From Lysobacter helvus (lineage in GTDB: Bacteria; Pseudomonadota; Gammaproteobacteria; Xanthomonadales; Xanthomonadaceae): 64,000 nucleotides of DNA. The position numbers and the translations under genes were made by a program. The notes beneath the pieces are model-generated. The model searched no databases. It was not told where the DNA came from and worked only from the letters and a program-made list of their open reading frames with translations. Shown here one piece after another: positions 37,022-48,941 of this stretch (positions are counted from its first letter, which is position 1; every line of letters begins with the position of its first letter). The stretch spans positions 2,604,001-2,668,000 of the forward strand of contig NZ_AP024546.1 of the NCBI RefSeq assembly GCF_018406645.1. The letters are read 5' to 3'.

Positions 37022-37549
37022 ATGAGAGCGACCGGCAATTTCGAGAACGCGCGCAACGTGGACCCGCAGCAGGTGCTGTCGGACGCCACGCGGGCGCACA
37101 TCGATCACTGGCTGACCAAGTTCCCCGCCGACCGCAAGCGTTCGGCCGTGCTGCAGGGCCTGCACGCCGCGCAGGAACAGAACGGCGGCTGGCTCAGCGA
37201 CGAACTGATCGCCGCGGTGGCAAAGTACCTCGACCTGCCGCCGGTGTGGGCGTACGAAGTCGCCACGTTCTATTCGATGTTCGAGACGCAGAAGGTCGGC
37301 CGCCACAACGTCGCCTTCTGCACCAACATCAGCTGCTGGCTCAACGGCGCCGAAGACCTGGTCGCGCACGCGGAGAAGAAACTCGGCTGCAAGCTGGGCG
37401 AATCCACGAGCGACGGCCGCGTGTTCCTCAAGCGCGAAGAAGAGTGCCTCGCCGCGTGCTGCGGCGCGCCGATGATGGTCATCAACGGCCACTACCACGA
37501 GAAGCTGACGCCCGAGAAGGTCGACGCCCTCCTGGACGGGCTGGAGTAA
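37022..37549 (+). CDS. nuoE: NADH-quinone oxidoreductase subunit E
   Basis: 24-kDa thioredoxin-fold subunit with the [2Fe-2S] cluster N1a, 175 residues. The four ligands are in FCTNISCWL and [10 protein letters not shown]. The N-terminal helical domain shows [20 protein letters not shown]. It begins 37 bases after nuoD, one of the larger gaps in the operon, and ends 5 bases before nuoF. Confidence 0.97.
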   Translation: MRATGNFENARNVDPQQVLSDATRAHIDHWLTKFPADRKRSAVLQGLHAAQEQNGGWLSDELIAAVAKYLDLPPVWAYEVATFYSMFETQKVGRHNVAFCTNISCWLNGAEDLVAHAEKKLGCKLGESTSDGRVFLKREEECLAACCGAPMMVINGHYHEKLTPEKVDALLDGLE

Positions 37550-37554
37550 TCGCA

Positions 37555-38922
37555 ATGGCCGGCCACTCCCATTACAGCGATCCCACCGGTCCCGTCGGCC
37601 CCGCGCCGCAGGAGCACAACGTCGTCTACACGACGCTGCACTTCGACAAGCCGTGGTCGTACGACAATTATTTGAAGACCGGCGGTTATTCCGCGCTGCG
37701 CAAGATCCTCGAAGAGAAGATCGAGCCGGCGGCGGTGATCGAGATGGTCAAGGCCTCGGGCCTGCGCGGCCGCGGCGGCGCGGGCTTCCCCACCGGCCTG
37801 AAGTGGTCCTTCATGCCGAAGGGCCCGGGCACCAAGTACATCCTGTGCAACTCGGACGAATCCGAACCCGGCACGGCGAAGGACCGCGACATCCTGCGCT
37901 ACAACCCGCACGCGGTGATCGAAGGCATGGCGATCGCGTGCTACGCCACCGGTTCCACCGCGGCGTACAACTACCTGCGCGGTGAATTCCACCACGAGCC
38001 CTTCGAGCATCTCGAAGAGGCCACGCGCGAAGCGTATGCCAACGGCTGGCTCGGCAAGAACGTGCTCGGCACGGGCGTCGACATCGACCTGTACAACGTG
38101 CTCGGCGCCGGCGCCTACATCTGCGGCGAAGAAACCGCGCTGATGGAATCGCTGGAAGGCAAGAAGGGCCAGCCGCGCTACAAGCCGCCGTTCCCGGCCA
38201 ACTTCGGCCTGTACGGCAAGCCGACGACGATCAACAACACCGAAACCTACGCGTCCGTGCCGGCGATCATCCGCAACGGCGCGGAGTGGTTCCTCAACCT
38301 CGGCAAGCCGAACAACGGCGGGCCGAAGGTGTTCTCGGTGTCGGGGCATGTCGCCAAGCCAGGCAATTTCGAAATCCGCCTCGGCACGCCGTTCTCCGAA
38401 CTCCTGCAGCTCGCCGGCGGCATCCGCAACGGCCACAAGCTCAAGGCCGTCATCCCCGGCGGTTCGTCGATGAAGGTCCTGCCGGCCGACGCGATGATGG
38501 CCTGCACGATGGATTACGACTCGATCCAGAAGGCCGGTTCGGGCCTGGGGTCGGGCGCCGTCATCGTGATGGACGAAACCACCTGCATGGTGCGCGCGTG
38601 CCAGCGCATCGCGCGCTTCTACTTCAAGGAAAGCTGCGGCCAGTGCACGCCGTGCCGCGAAGGCACCGGCTGGATGTACCGCATGCTCACGCGCATCGTG
38701 GAAGGCAAGGCCACGCTCGACGACCTGCAGATGCTGCGCGCCGCCGCGGGCCAGATCGAAGGCCACACCATCTGCGCGTTCGGCGAAGCCGCCGCGTGGC
38801 CGGTGCAGGGCTTCCTGCACCACTTCTGGGACGAATTCGAATACGCCATCGTCAATGGACGCTTCCTGGTCGACGACCAGCGCGCCGGCACGGTGGTCCC
38901 CAAAGAGGACGTTGCCGCATGA
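37555..38922 (+). CDS. nuoF: NADH-quinone oxidoreductase subunit F
   Basis: 51-kDa catalytic subunit that binds NADH and FMN and carries [4Fe-4S] cluster N3, 455 residues. Nucleotide-binding motifs are [13 protein letters not shown] and [15 protein letters not shown], followed by [13 protein letters not shown]. Cluster ligands are Cys361, Cys364 and Cys367 ([11 protein letters not shown]) plus a Cys in GHTICAFG. Its stop overlaps nuoG by 4 bases. Confidence 0.98.
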   Translation: MAGHSHYSDPTGPVGPAPQEHNVVYTTLHFDKPWSYDNYLKTGGYSALRKILEEKIEPAAVIEMVKASGLRGRGGAGFPTGLKWSFMPKGPGTKYILCNSDESEPGTAKDRDILRYNPHAVIEGMAIACYATGSTAAYNYLRGEFHHEPFEHLEEATREAYANGWLGKNVLGTGVDIDLYNVLGAGAYICGEETALMESLEGKKGQPRYKPPFPANFGLYGKPTTINNTETYASVPAIIRNGAEWFLNLGKPNNGGPKVFSVSGHVAKPGNFEIRLGTPFSELLQLAGGIRNGHKLKAVIPGGSSMKVLPADAMMACTMDYDSIQKAGSGLGSGAVIVMDETTCMVRACQRIARFYFKESCGQCTPCREGTGWMYRMLTRIVEGKATLDDLQMLRAAAGQIEGHTICAFGEAAAWPVQGFLHHFWDEFEYAIVNGRFLVDDQRAGTVVPKEDVAA

Positions 38923-41171
38923 GCGCCGTCGTGAACACTGGTTCGGAGCCGGACATCACCAAGCCCGTCGTGCCCGAAGGCCACGTCGCCATCGAGATCG
39001 ACGGCGTCGCGATGACAGCGCCGAAGGGCTCGATGATCATCCAGGCCGCCGACAAGGCCGGCATCCCGATCCCGCGCTTCTGCTACCACGACAAGCTCAG
39101 CGTCGCGGCCAACTGCCGCATGTGCCTGGTGGAAGTCGAGAAGATGCCGAAGCCCGCGCCCGCGTGCGCGACGCCGGTGATGGACGGCATGAAGGTCGTC
39201 ACGCGCAGCGACAAGGCGTTGAAGTCGCAGCGCAACGTGATGGAATTCCTGCTGATCAACCATCCGCTCGACTGCCCCATCTGCGACCAGGGCGGCGAGT
39301 GCGAACTGCAGGACCTCTCGCTCGGCTACGGCCGTTCGGTCTCGCGCTTCAGCGAACGCAAGCGCGTGGTGGCCGACGAAGATTTCGGCCCGCTGGTCGC
39401 CAGCGACATGACCCGCTGCATCCAGTGCACGCGCTGCGTGCGCTTCACCGCGGAAGTGGCCGGCACGTACGAACTCGGCGGCATGCTGCGCGGCGAGAAC
39501 CTGCAGATCGGCACCTACGACGGCAAGCCGCTGACGACGGAACTCTCCGGCAACGTCATCGACGTGTGCCCGGTCGGCGCGCTGACCAACAAGGTGTTCC
39601 GCTTCAAGGCGCGCCCGTGGGAACTGGTGGCGCGCGAATCGCTGGGCTATCACGACGCGCTCGGCAGCAATCTCTTCCTGCACGTGCGCCGCGGCGAGAT
39701 CCTGCGCACCGTGCCGCGCGACAACGATGCGGTGAACGAGTGCTGGCTCTCGGACCGCGATCGCTATTCGCACCAGGGCCTGTACGCGGCCGATCGCGCC
39801 AACGTGCCGCTCGTCCGCGACGGCGATACGTTCCGCGAAGCGTCGTGGGAAGAAGCGCTGGCCAAGGCCGCGAAGATCCTGCGCGACAACGGCGGCGACC
39901 AGGTCGGCGTGCTCGTGCATCCGGCCACGTCCAACGAAGAGGGCGCGTTGCTCGCGCGCCTCGCCGAAGGCCTGGGCACCGGCAACCTCGACCACCGCAT
40001 CGCGCAGCACGACCTGTCCGACGGCGCGGTGGCCGAAGCGTTCGGCATGCCGGTGTCCGAGATCGAGAACGCGGACGCCATCGTCCTCGTCGGCACGCAC
40101 CTGCGCCACGAACTCCCGCTGCTGCACCAGCGCCTGCGCCAGGCGCAGCGCAAGGGCGCGCGCATCCACATGGTCAACCCGGTCGCGTTCGATGTCGCCT
40201 TCGAACTGGCGTCGTCCACGATCGTGCCGCCGTCGCAGCTCGCGACCGCGCTGGCCGGTGTGGACCTGGGTGATGCGAAGCGTGCCGTCGTGATCGTCGG
40301 TGCCGTCGCGGAACTCGGCGACCACGCCGCGGCCGTGCGTGCCGCCGTGCGCGGCTTCGCTTCGGCCAACAACGCCGCCATCTGCCGCATTCCGCAGGGC
40401 GCGAACGCGCTGGGCCTGGCGCGCATGGGCGTGCTGCCGACGGCGCGCGATGCGAAGGCCATGCTCGCCGACGCCCGCAGCGCGTACGTGATCTACGGCA
40501 TCGAACCCGGCCTGGATTTCGCCGACCAGAAGAGCGCGCTCGACGCGTTGTCGCGTGCGCAGGTCGTGGCCTTCAGCCATTACGCGTGCGAATCCACGCG
40601 CAAGGTTGCCGACGTGATCCTGCCGATCGGCGCGCTGCCGGAAGTCGATGCGTCGATGACCAACCTCGACGGCCGCGACCAGGGCGGCGTCGCGGGCGGC
40701 AAGCTGCCGGGCCAGGCGCGCCAGGGCTGGCGCGTGCTGCGCGCGCTCGGTGGCGACCTCGGCGTGCCGGGGTTCGAGTTCACGCATTTCGACGGACTGC
40801 GCGCCGGCATGCAGCCGCGCAAGGTCGACGTCGCGAAGGGCGAAGCCCCCGCGCACGCACAGCCGCACGGCGCCGGGCTTGAAGTCGTCGCGTCGCAGGC
40901 GATCTACCGCACCGACGGCACCGTGCGTCGCGCCGAAGCGCTGCAGGCGCATCCGCTCACGCTGGGCGCGCGCATCGTGCTGCATCCGGAAGACGCGGGC
41001 GCCGCCGGCGTGCATGCCGATGGCGTGGCGAAGGTCGCCACCAACGCGGGCACGGCCACGTTGCCGGTTGCGGTGAGCGACAAGGTCGCGCGCGGCTGCG
41101 CGTGGGTCGAATCGGGTTACGGCGCCACGGCCGCGCTGCTGTCGGGCAACGTCGAGGTGCGACGCGCATGA
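38919..41171 (+). CDS. nuoG: NADH-quinone oxidoreductase subunit G
   Basis: 75-kDa iron-sulfur subunit, 750 residues. The N-terminal ferredoxin domain has the [2Fe-2S] motif [18 protein letters not shown]. The His-Cys3 cluster is in [18 protein letters not shown], and a further [4Fe-4S] is in [10 protein letters not shown] with VCPVGALT. The rest is a degenerate molybdopterin-oxidoreductase domain lacking cofactor function, as in other NuoG proteins. The 25 residues before the ferredoxin fold are variable. ATGA overlaps join it to nuoF and nuoH. Confidence 0.97.
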   Translation: MSAVVNTGSEPDITKPVVPEGHVAIEIDGVAMTAPKGSMIIQAADKAGIPIPRFCYHDKLSVAANCRMCLVEVEKMPKPAPACATPVMDGMKVVTRSDKALKSQRNVMEFLLINHPLDCPICDQGGECELQDLSLGYGRSVSRFSERKRVVADEDFGPLVASDMTRCIQCTRCVRFTAEVAGTYELGGMLRGENLQIGTYDGKPLTTELSGNVIDVCPVGALTNKVFRFKARPWELVARESLGYHDALGSNLFLHVRRGEILRTVPRDNDAVNECWLSDRDRYSHQGLYAADRANVPLVRDGDTFREASWEEALAKAAKILRDNGGDQVGVLVHPATSNEEGALLARLAEGLGTGNLDHRIAQHDLSDGAVAEAFGMPVSEIENADAIVLVGTHLRHELPLLHQRLRQAQRKGARIHMVNPVAFDVAFELASSTIVPPSQLATALAGVDLGDAKRAVVIVGAVAELGDHAAAVRAAVRGFASANNAAICRIPQGANALGLARMGVLPTARDAKAMLADARSAYVIYGIEPGLDFADQKSALDALSRAQVVAFSHYACESTRKVADVILPIGALPEVDASMTNLDGRDQGGVAGGKLPGQARQGWRVLRALGGDLGVPGFEFTHFDGLRAGMQPRKVDVAKGEAPAHAQPHGAGLEVVASQAIYRTDGTVRRAEALQAHPLTLGARIVLHPEDAGAAGVHADGVAKVATNAGTATLPVAVSDKVARGCAWVESGYGATAALLSGNVEVRRA

Positions 41172-42223
41172 TGTACGTCGATCTGTTCCGCGACTGGATG
41201 CTCTCGCTCGGCGTGATCGGCGCGCTGGCGTGGATCGTGCTGAAGATCCTGCTGATCGCCGTGCCGGTGATCCTGGGCGTGGCCTTCTACGTGGTGTGGG
41301 AGCGCAAGCTGATCGGCTGGATGCACGTGCGCCACGGGCCGATGTACGTGGGCAAGGGCATCCTCCAGGCCTTCGCCGACGTGTTCAAGCTGCTGTTCAA
41401 GGAAGTGGTGCAGCCCACGGTGGCGCAGCCCTTCCTGTATCGCCTCGCGCCGCTGATCGCGCTGGTGCCGGCGTTCGCCGCGTGGGCGGTGATCCCGTTC
41501 GACGCGCAGGTGGTGCTGTCGAATGCGAACGCGGGCCTGCTGTACCTGCTGGCGATGACCTCGCTCGGCGTGTACGGCATCATCCTCGCGGGCTGGGCGT
41601 CCAACTCCAAGTACGCGTTCCTCGGCGCGATGCGCGCCGCGGCGCAGGTGGTGTCGTACGAGATCTCGATGGGCTTCGCGCTGGTCGGCGTGCTCATCGC
41701 GGCCGGCAGCCTCAACCTCTCGGAGATCGTGATGGCGCAGGCGGGCAACGCCGGCCTGTTCGAGTGGTTCATGTGGCCGCTGTTCCCGTTGTTCATCGTG
41801 TACTTCGTGTCCGGCGTGGCCGAGACCAACCGCGCGCCGTTCGACGTGGTGGAAGGCGAATCGGAAATCGTCGCCGGCCACATGGTCGAGTACTCCGGTT
41901 CGCAGTTCGCGCTGTTCTTCCTGGCCGAGTACGCCAACATGCTGCTCGTCAGCGTGACGACGTCGATCTTCTTCCTCGGCGGCTGGCTGAGCCCGTTCCA
42001 TGGCCTCGGCATCCCGTTCCTGTCCGCTGACGGCTGGTGGTGGCTGGCGCCGAAGGTCTTCTTCTTTGCGAGCTGCTTCATCTGGTTCCGCGCGTCCTTC
42101 CCGCGCTACCGCTACGACCAGATCATGCGACTGGGCTGGAAGGTGTTCATCCCGGTCACCATCGCGTGGATCTTCGTCACCGCGCTGCTCGTCCACTTCA
42201 ACGTGTTCACGAAGGGGCTGTGA
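41168..42223 (+). CDS. nuoH: NADH-quinone oxidoreductase subunit H
   Basis: Membrane subunit at the junction of the arms that forms part of the quinone chamber, 351 residues with eight helices. Signature blocks are [38 protein letters not shown] and the acidic loop [18 protein letters not shown]. Two ATG codons stand in tandem at the start (41168 and 41171); the first overlaps the nuoG stop. Confidence 0.98.
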   Translation: MMYVDLFRDWMLSLGVIGALAWIVLKILLIAVPVILGVAFYVVWERKLIGWMHVRHGPMYVGKGILQAFADVFKLLFKEVVQPTVAQPFLYRLAPLIALVPAFAAWAVIPFDAQVVLSNANAGLLYLLAMTSLGVYGIILAGWASNSKYAFLGAMRAAAQVVSYEISMGFALVGVLIAAGSLNLSEIVMAQAGNAGLFEWFMWPLFPLFIVYFVSGVAETNRAPFDVVEGESEIVAGHMVEYSGSQFALFFLAEYANMLLVSVTTSIFFLGGWLSPFHGLGIPFLSADGWWWLAPKVFFFASCFIWFRASFPRYRYDQIMRLGWKVFIPVTIAWIFVTALLVHFNVFTKGL

Positions 42224-42228
42224 CGCGC

Positions 42229-42717
42229 ATGACTCGCATCGTCTCGTTCTTCAAGAGCCTGCTGCTCGTCGAGCTGATGCAGGGCCTCGGGCTGACGCTC
42301 AAGTACCTGTTCCGCCCGAAGTACACGCTGATGTACCCGATGGAAAAGACGCCGCAGTCGCCGCGCTTCCGCGGCCTGCACGCGTTGCGCCGCTACGCCA
42401 ACGGCGAAGAGCGCTGCATCGCGTGCAAGCTGTGCGAGGCCGTGTGCCCGGCGCTGGCGATCACCATCGATTCGGAACAGCGCGCCGACGGCACCCGCCG
42501 CACCACGCGCTACGACATCGACCTGTTCAAGTGCATCTTCTGCGGGTTCTGCGAAGAATCCTGCCCGGTGGACTCGATCGTCGAGACGCACATCCACGAA
42601 TACCACTTCGACAAGCGCGGGCAGAACATCGCCACCAAGCCGCAGCTGCTGGCCCTCGGCGATCTGCTCGAGCCCGAGATCGCCGCGCGCCGCGCCGCCG
42701 ACGCCCCGTTCCGCTGA
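42229..42717 (+). CDS. nuoI: NADH-quinone oxidoreductase subunit I
   Basis: Subunit with two [4Fe-4S] clusters (N6a, N6b), 162 residues. The motifs are [12 protein letters not shown] and [12 protein letters not shown]. The N-terminal amphipathic region ([20 protein letters not shown]) rests on the membrane. The ATG at 42229 gives the usual length. A GTG at 42220 in frame overlaps the nuoH stop and would add three residues. Confidence 0.98.
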   Translation: MTRIVSFFKSLLLVELMQGLGLTLKYLFRPKYTLMYPMEKTPQSPRFRGLHALRRYANGEERCIACKLCEAVCPALAITIDSEQRADGTRRTTRYDIDLFKCIFCGFCEESCPVDSIVETHIHEYHFDKRGQNIATKPQLLALGDLLEPEIAARRAADAPFR

Positions 42718-42728
42718 GCCCGAGACTT

Positions 42729-43334
42729 ATGGATTTCCCCACGCTCGCCTTCTACGCCTTCGCCGCCACGGCCGTCATGGCCGCCGTCGGCGTGATCAGC
42801 ATGAAGAACCCGGTGCACGCAGCGCTGCTGCTGGTGTTCACGTTCTTCTCGGTCGCTTGCACCTGGATCCTCGCCGGCGCCGAATTCCTCGGCATCGCCC
42901 TGATCCTGGTGTACGTGGGCGCGGTGATGGTGCTGTTCCTGTTCGTCGTGATGATGCTCGACATCGACGTGGCCCCATTGCGCGAAGGCTTCGTGCGCTA
43001 CCTGCCGCTCGGGCTGGTCGTCGCGGTCGCGATGCTGGTGGAGATCTGCACGCTGATCGGCGTTCGTCTGCTGTCGGCCAATCCGCTGGCGCCCGACGCC
43101 GCGGCCACCGCCAACATCCCCAACACCACGTGGCTGGCGCGTTCGCTGTTCACCGATTTCCTGCTGCCCTTCGAAGTGGCGGCGGTGATCCTGACGGTCG
43201 CGGTCGTCGCCGCGGTGATGCTGACCCTGCGCCGCCGCACCGGCGTGAAGCACCAGGATCCGTCGGCCCAGGCGCGCGTGCGTGCGTCGGACCGCCTGCG
43301 CATGGTCAAGATGGAATCGGAGGGCAAGCGATGA
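42729..43334 (+). CDS. nuoJ: NADH-quinone oxidoreductase subunit J
   Basis: Membrane subunit of 201 residues with five helices. The conserved TM3 region with its glycine-rich kink is seen in [20 protein letters not shown]. Further landmarks are [12 protein letters not shown] and a polar C-terminal tail ([16 protein letters not shown]). It starts 11 bases after nuoI and overlaps nuoK by 4 bases. Confidence 0.97.
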   Translation: MDFPTLAFYAFAATAVMAAVGVISMKNPVHAALLLVFTFFSVACTWILAGAEFLGIALILVYVGAVMVLFLFVVMMLDIDVAPLREGFVRYLPLGLVVAVAMLVEICTLIGVRLLSANPLAPDAAATANIPNTTWLARSLFTDFLLPFEVAAVILTVAVVAAVMLTLRRRTGVKHQDPSAQARVRASDRLRMVKMESEGKR

Positions 43335-43645
43335 TCGGCCATCTCGCCCTCGGGCACTTCCTGGCGCTGGGCGCCGTGCTGTTCTGCATCAGCCTGGCCG
43401 GCATCTTCCTCAACCGGAAGAACGTGATCGTGCTGCTGATGTCGATCGAGCTGATGCTGCTCGCGGTCAACATCAACTTCGTCGCGTTCTCGCGCGAGCT
43501 GGGCGATCCGTCGGGCCAGGTGTTCGTGTTCTTCATCCTCACGGTGGCCGCGGCCGAGGCCGCGATCGGCCTGGCGATCCTGGTCACGCTGTTCCGCAAC
43601 CGGCGCACGATCAACGTCGCCGAACTCGATACGTTGAAGGGCTGA
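43331..43645 (+). CDS. nuoK: NADH-quinone oxidoreductase subunit K
   Basis: Small antiporter-like membrane subunit, 104 residues and three helices. The key membrane glutamates are in [19 protein letters not shown] and [17 protein letters not shown] overlap with nuoJ; the stop is 6 bases before nuoL. Confidence 0.98.
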   Translation: MIGHLALGHFLALGAVLFCISLAGIFLNRKNVIVLLMSIELMLLAVNINFVAFSRELGDPSGQVFVFFILTVAAAEAAIGLAILVTLFRNRRTINVAELDTLKG

Positions 43646-43651
43646 CGGGCG

Positions 43652-45793
<2,142 letters not shown>

Positions 45794-45833
45794 CGGTCCG
45801 GCCGCTCACCAAACTTTGCACGGAATCGAAGAC

Positions 45834-47345
45834 GTGGCGAACGCGCCCCTCCTGAGTCTCCTGATCTGGCTGCCGATGCTCGGCGGCGTGCTGGCGCTGC
45901 TGGCGGGCAACACCCGTCCGCAACTGGCGCGCTGGATCGCGCTCGCCACGTCGATGGTGGTGCTGCTGCTGAGCATCCCGCTGATCACCACCTTCGACCG
46001 CGGCAACGCGGCGATGCAGTTCCTCGAACTGCACAACTGGATCCCGGCCTACGACATCCGCTACGCGCTGGGCGCGGACGGCATCTCGGTCGCGCTGATC
46101 GGGCTGACCACGCTGACGACGGTGCTGGTGCTGATCGGCGCGTGGGGCTCGATCGACACGCGCGTGAGCCAGTACGTCGCCGCGTTCCTGATCCTCGAAG
46201 GCCTGATGATCGGCGTGTTCGCCGCGATGGACGCGATGCTGTTCTACGTGTTCTTCGAGGCGATGCTCATCCCGATGTTCATCATCATCGGCGTGTGGGG
46301 CGGGCCGCGCCGCGTGTACGCGTCGATCAAGTTCTTCCTGTACACCTTCCTCGGGTCGGTGTTCATGCTGGTCGGCATCATCTACCTGTACCTCAAGGGC
46401 GGCAGCTGGCAGCTGGCCGACATGGCGGCGCTGCCGCTGACGATGAAGGAACAGGCGTGGCTGTTCTTCGCGTTCCTCGCCGCGTTCTCGGTGAAGGTGC
46501 CGATGTTCCCGGTGCACACGTGGTTGCCGGACGCGCACGTCGAGGCGCCCACCGGCGGCTCGGTGGTGCTGGCGGCGATCATGCTGAAGATCGGCGGATA
46601 CGGCTTCCTGCGCTTCACCCTGCCGATCGTGCCGGATGCCGGCCACGAGTACGCATGGGTCGTCATCGCGCTGTCGCTGATCGCGATCCTCTACATCGGC
46701 CTGGTCGCGCTGGTCCAGGACGACATGAAGAAGCTGATCGCGTATTCGTCGATCTCGCACATGGGCTTCGTCACGCTGGGCACGTTCATCGCGTTCTCGC
46801 TGGTGCGCGACACGGGCAACCTCGACGCCGCGCGCCTCGGCCTGCAGGGCGCGATGGTGCAGATGATTTCGCACGGTTTCATTTCCGGCGCGATGTTCTC
46901 GTGCGTCGGCGTGCTGTACGACCGCATGCACTCGCGCATGATCCGCGACTACGGCGGCGTGGCGAACGTGATGCCGTGGTTCGCGATGTTCATGGTGTTC
47001 TTCGGCATGTCCAACGCGGGCCTGCCGGGCACGTCGGGCTTCATCGGCGAGTTCATGGTGATCCTGGCCAGCTTCCAGCAGCACCCGCTGCTCGCCTTCG
47101 CCGGCGCCACCACGCTGATCGTGGGCGCGGCGTACACGCTGTGGCTGGTCAAGCGCGTGATCTTCGGCGAGGTGGGCAACGCGCACGTCGCCGAGCTCGA
47201 AGACATCAATCCGCGCGAGTGGATCGTGCTCGGCGTGTTCGCGATCGGCGTGCTCGCCCTCGGCGTGTATCCCAAGCCCCTGACCGACCTGATGGAGCCC
47301 TCCATCGCGCAGCTCGCCAGCCAGCTGGCGGCGTCCAAGCTCTGA
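45834..47345 (+). CDS. nuoM: NADH-quinone oxidoreductase subunit M
   Basis: Proton-pumping antiporter-like membrane subunit, 503 residues from the chosen start. Signatures are FYVFFEAMLIPMFIIIGVWG, the pump motif VHTWLPDAHVEAPTGGSVVL and ISHMGFVTLG. I prefer the GTG at 45834 because it is preceded by CGGAATCGAAG and gives the typical N-terminus ANAPLLSLLIWLP. A TTG at 45816 in frame would add six residues but has no ribosome binding site. Confidence 0.96.
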   Translation: MANAPLLSLLIWLPMLGGVLALLAGNTRPQLARWIALATSMVVLLLSIPLITTFDRGNAAMQFLELHNWIPAYDIRYALGADGISVALIGLTTLTTVLVLIGAWGSIDTRVSQYVAAFLILEGLMIGVFAAMDAMLFYVFFEAMLIPMFIIIGVWGGPRRVYASIKFFLYTFLGSVFMLVGIIYLYLKGGSWQLADMAALPLTMKEQAWLFFAFLAAFSVKVPMFPVHTWLPDAHVEAPTGGSVVLAAIMLKIGGYGFLRFTLPIVPDAGHEYAWVVIALSLIAILYIGLVALVQDDMKKLIAYSSISHMGFVTLGTFIAFSLVRDTGNLDAARLGLQGAMVQMISHGFISGAMFSCVGVLYDRMHSRMIRDYGGVANVMPWFAMFMVFFGMSNAGLPGTSGFIGEFMVILASFQQHPLLAFAGATTLIVGAAYTLWLVKRVIFGEVGNAHVAELEDINPREWIVLGVFAIGVLALGVYPKPLTDLMEPSIAQLASQLAASKL

Positions 47346-47359
47346 GAGACACCGAACGC

Positions 47360-48799
47360 ATGAATCCCTCGATGCCCACCGCCGCCGACCTGCTGCCGCT
47401 GCTGCCCGAACTGGTGCTCGTCGGCATGGCGTTCGCGCTGCTGATGCTCGACCTGTTCCTCTCCGAGCGGCAGCGCTGGGTCACGCACGTGCTCGCGATC
47501 GGCACGCTGGTCGTCGTCGCGGGCCTGGTGGCCTCGGGCACGGGCGGGCAGGGCACGGTGCTCAACGGCATGTTCGTGCGCGATGTCACCGCCGACGTGC
47601 TGAAGCTGTTCACGTGCCTCGTGTCCGCGTTGTCGCTGGTCTACGCGTGGCCGTTCCTGCGCGAGCGCGGTTTGTACAAGGGTGAAGTGCCGGTGCTGGT
47701 GATGTTCGCCACCACGGGCATGATGCTGCTGGTGTCCTCCGGCAGCCTGGTGATGGTGTACCTGGGCCTGGAAATGCTGGCGCTGTGCCAATACGCGCTG
47801 GTGGCGATCGATCGCGACAGCCCGCTCGCGTCCGAAGCGGCGATGAAGTACTTCGTCCTCGGTTCGCTGGCCTCGGGCATGCTGCTGTACGGCATGTCGC
47901 TGATCTACGGCGCCACCGGCACGCTCGACCTGAAGGAGATCAGCGTCGCCATCGGCAGCGCGTCGCCGGGCCTGATGCTGACCGGCGTGGTGTTCCTGCT
48001 GGCGGGCATCGCCTTCAAGTTCGGTGCGGCGCCGTTCCACATGTGGCTGCCGGACGTCTACCACGGTGCGCCGACGCCCATCACCTTGTTCATCGGTTCG
48101 GCGCCCAAGCTCGCCTCGTTCGGCATGGCGTATCGCCTGCTCGAAACCGGCGCCGGTCCGCTCGACGATCGCTGGCGTCTGCTGATCGCAGGCCTGGCGG
48201 CGCTGTCGCTGGTCATCGGCAACCTGGCGGCGCTGGCGCAGACCAACCTCAAGCGCATGCTGGCGTATTCGACGATCTCGCACGTCGGCTTCCTGTTCCT
48301 CGGCCTCGCCGGCGGCGGGCCGCAGGGCTACGCGGCGGCGATGTTCTACGCGATCACCTACGCGATCATGTCGACCGCGGCGTTCGGCGCGATCGTGGTG
48401 CTGTCGCGCAAGGGCTTCGAGAGCGACACCATCGACGACTTCAAGGGCCTCAACAGCCGCAGCCCGTGGATGGCCTTGCTGGTGCTGTGCGTGATGGCCT
48501 CGCTGGCCGGCGTGCCGCCGTTCCTGGGCTTCTGGTCCAAGCTGGTCGTGCTGCGCGCCGCGATCGAGGGCGACATGCTGTGGCTGGCGATCGTGGGCAT
48601 CGTGTTCGCGGTGATCGGCGCGTTCTACTACCTGCGCGTGATCAAGGTGATGTACTTCGACGAGCCGGTGGGCGAGGGCCCCCGCGAGCGCGACGACATG
48701 CCCGTCCGCGTGGCCTTCGGCGTCAACGCGATGCTGCTGCTGGTCCTCGGCATCCTGTGGAACCCCATCATGCAGTGGTGCCTCGCGTCGTTCCGTTGA
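47360..48799 (+). CDS. nuoN: NADH-quinone oxidoreductase subunit N
   Basis: Last subunit of the operon, a proton-pumping antiporter-like membrane protein of 479 residues. Typical blocks are MVYLGLEMLALCQYALVA, FKFGAAPFHMWLPDVYHGAP and LAYSTISHVGFLFLGLAGGG. It starts 14 bases after nuoM and is followed by a strong terminator, closing the operon. Confidence 0.97.
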   Translation: MNPSMPTAADLLPLLPELVLVGMAFALLMLDLFLSERQRWVTHVLAIGTLVVVAGLVASGTGGQGTVLNGMFVRDVTADVLKLFTCLVSALSLVYAWPFLRERGLYKGEVPVLVMFATTGMMLLVSSGSLVMVYLGLEMLALCQYALVAIDRDSPLASEAAMKYFVLGSLASGMLLYGMSLIYGATGTLDLKEISVAIGSASPGLMLTGVVFLLAGIAFKFGAAPFHMWLPDVYHGAPTPITLFIGSAPKLASFGMAYRLLETGAGPLDDRWRLLIAGLAALSLVIGNLAALAQTNLKRMLAYSTISHVGFLFLGLAGGGPQGYAAAMFYAITYAIMSTAAFGAIVVLSRKGFESDTIDDFKGLNSRSPWMALLVLCVMASLAGVPPFLGFWSKLVVLRAAIEGDMLWLAIVGIVFAVIGAFYYLRVIKVMYFDEPVGEGPRERDDMPVRVAFGVNAMLLLVLGILWNPIMQWCLASFR

Positions 48800-48830
48800 C
48801 ACGGAAATCGTGACCCGCGTTGCAGAACGA

Positions 48831-48859
48831 AAGGCCGGTCGCGAGATCGGCCTTTTTTT
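48831..48859 (+). terminator. Intrinsic terminator of the nuo operon
   Basis: A 10-bp stem (48831-48840 with 48845-48854, one G-T pair) with a GCGA tetraloop is followed directly by a run of seven T residues. It lies 31 bases after the nuoN stop. Confidence 0.93.
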
Positions 48860-48861
48860 CG

Positions 48862-48890
48862 TTGTCATGTAAGTATCACGCGCTGTTAAC
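48862..48890 (+). promoter_or_regulatory. Candidate promoter of the Oar-like receptor
   Basis: TTGTCA (48862-48867) and GTTAAC (48885-48890) are separated by 17 bases, directly behind the nuo terminator. The -10 match is poor, so the call is tentative. Confidence 0.35.
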
Positions 48891-48941
48891 GAAACCTTCA
48901 CTCCGGTAGTGTCGCCCGTTCCCGTGATCCGGGAAGGACCG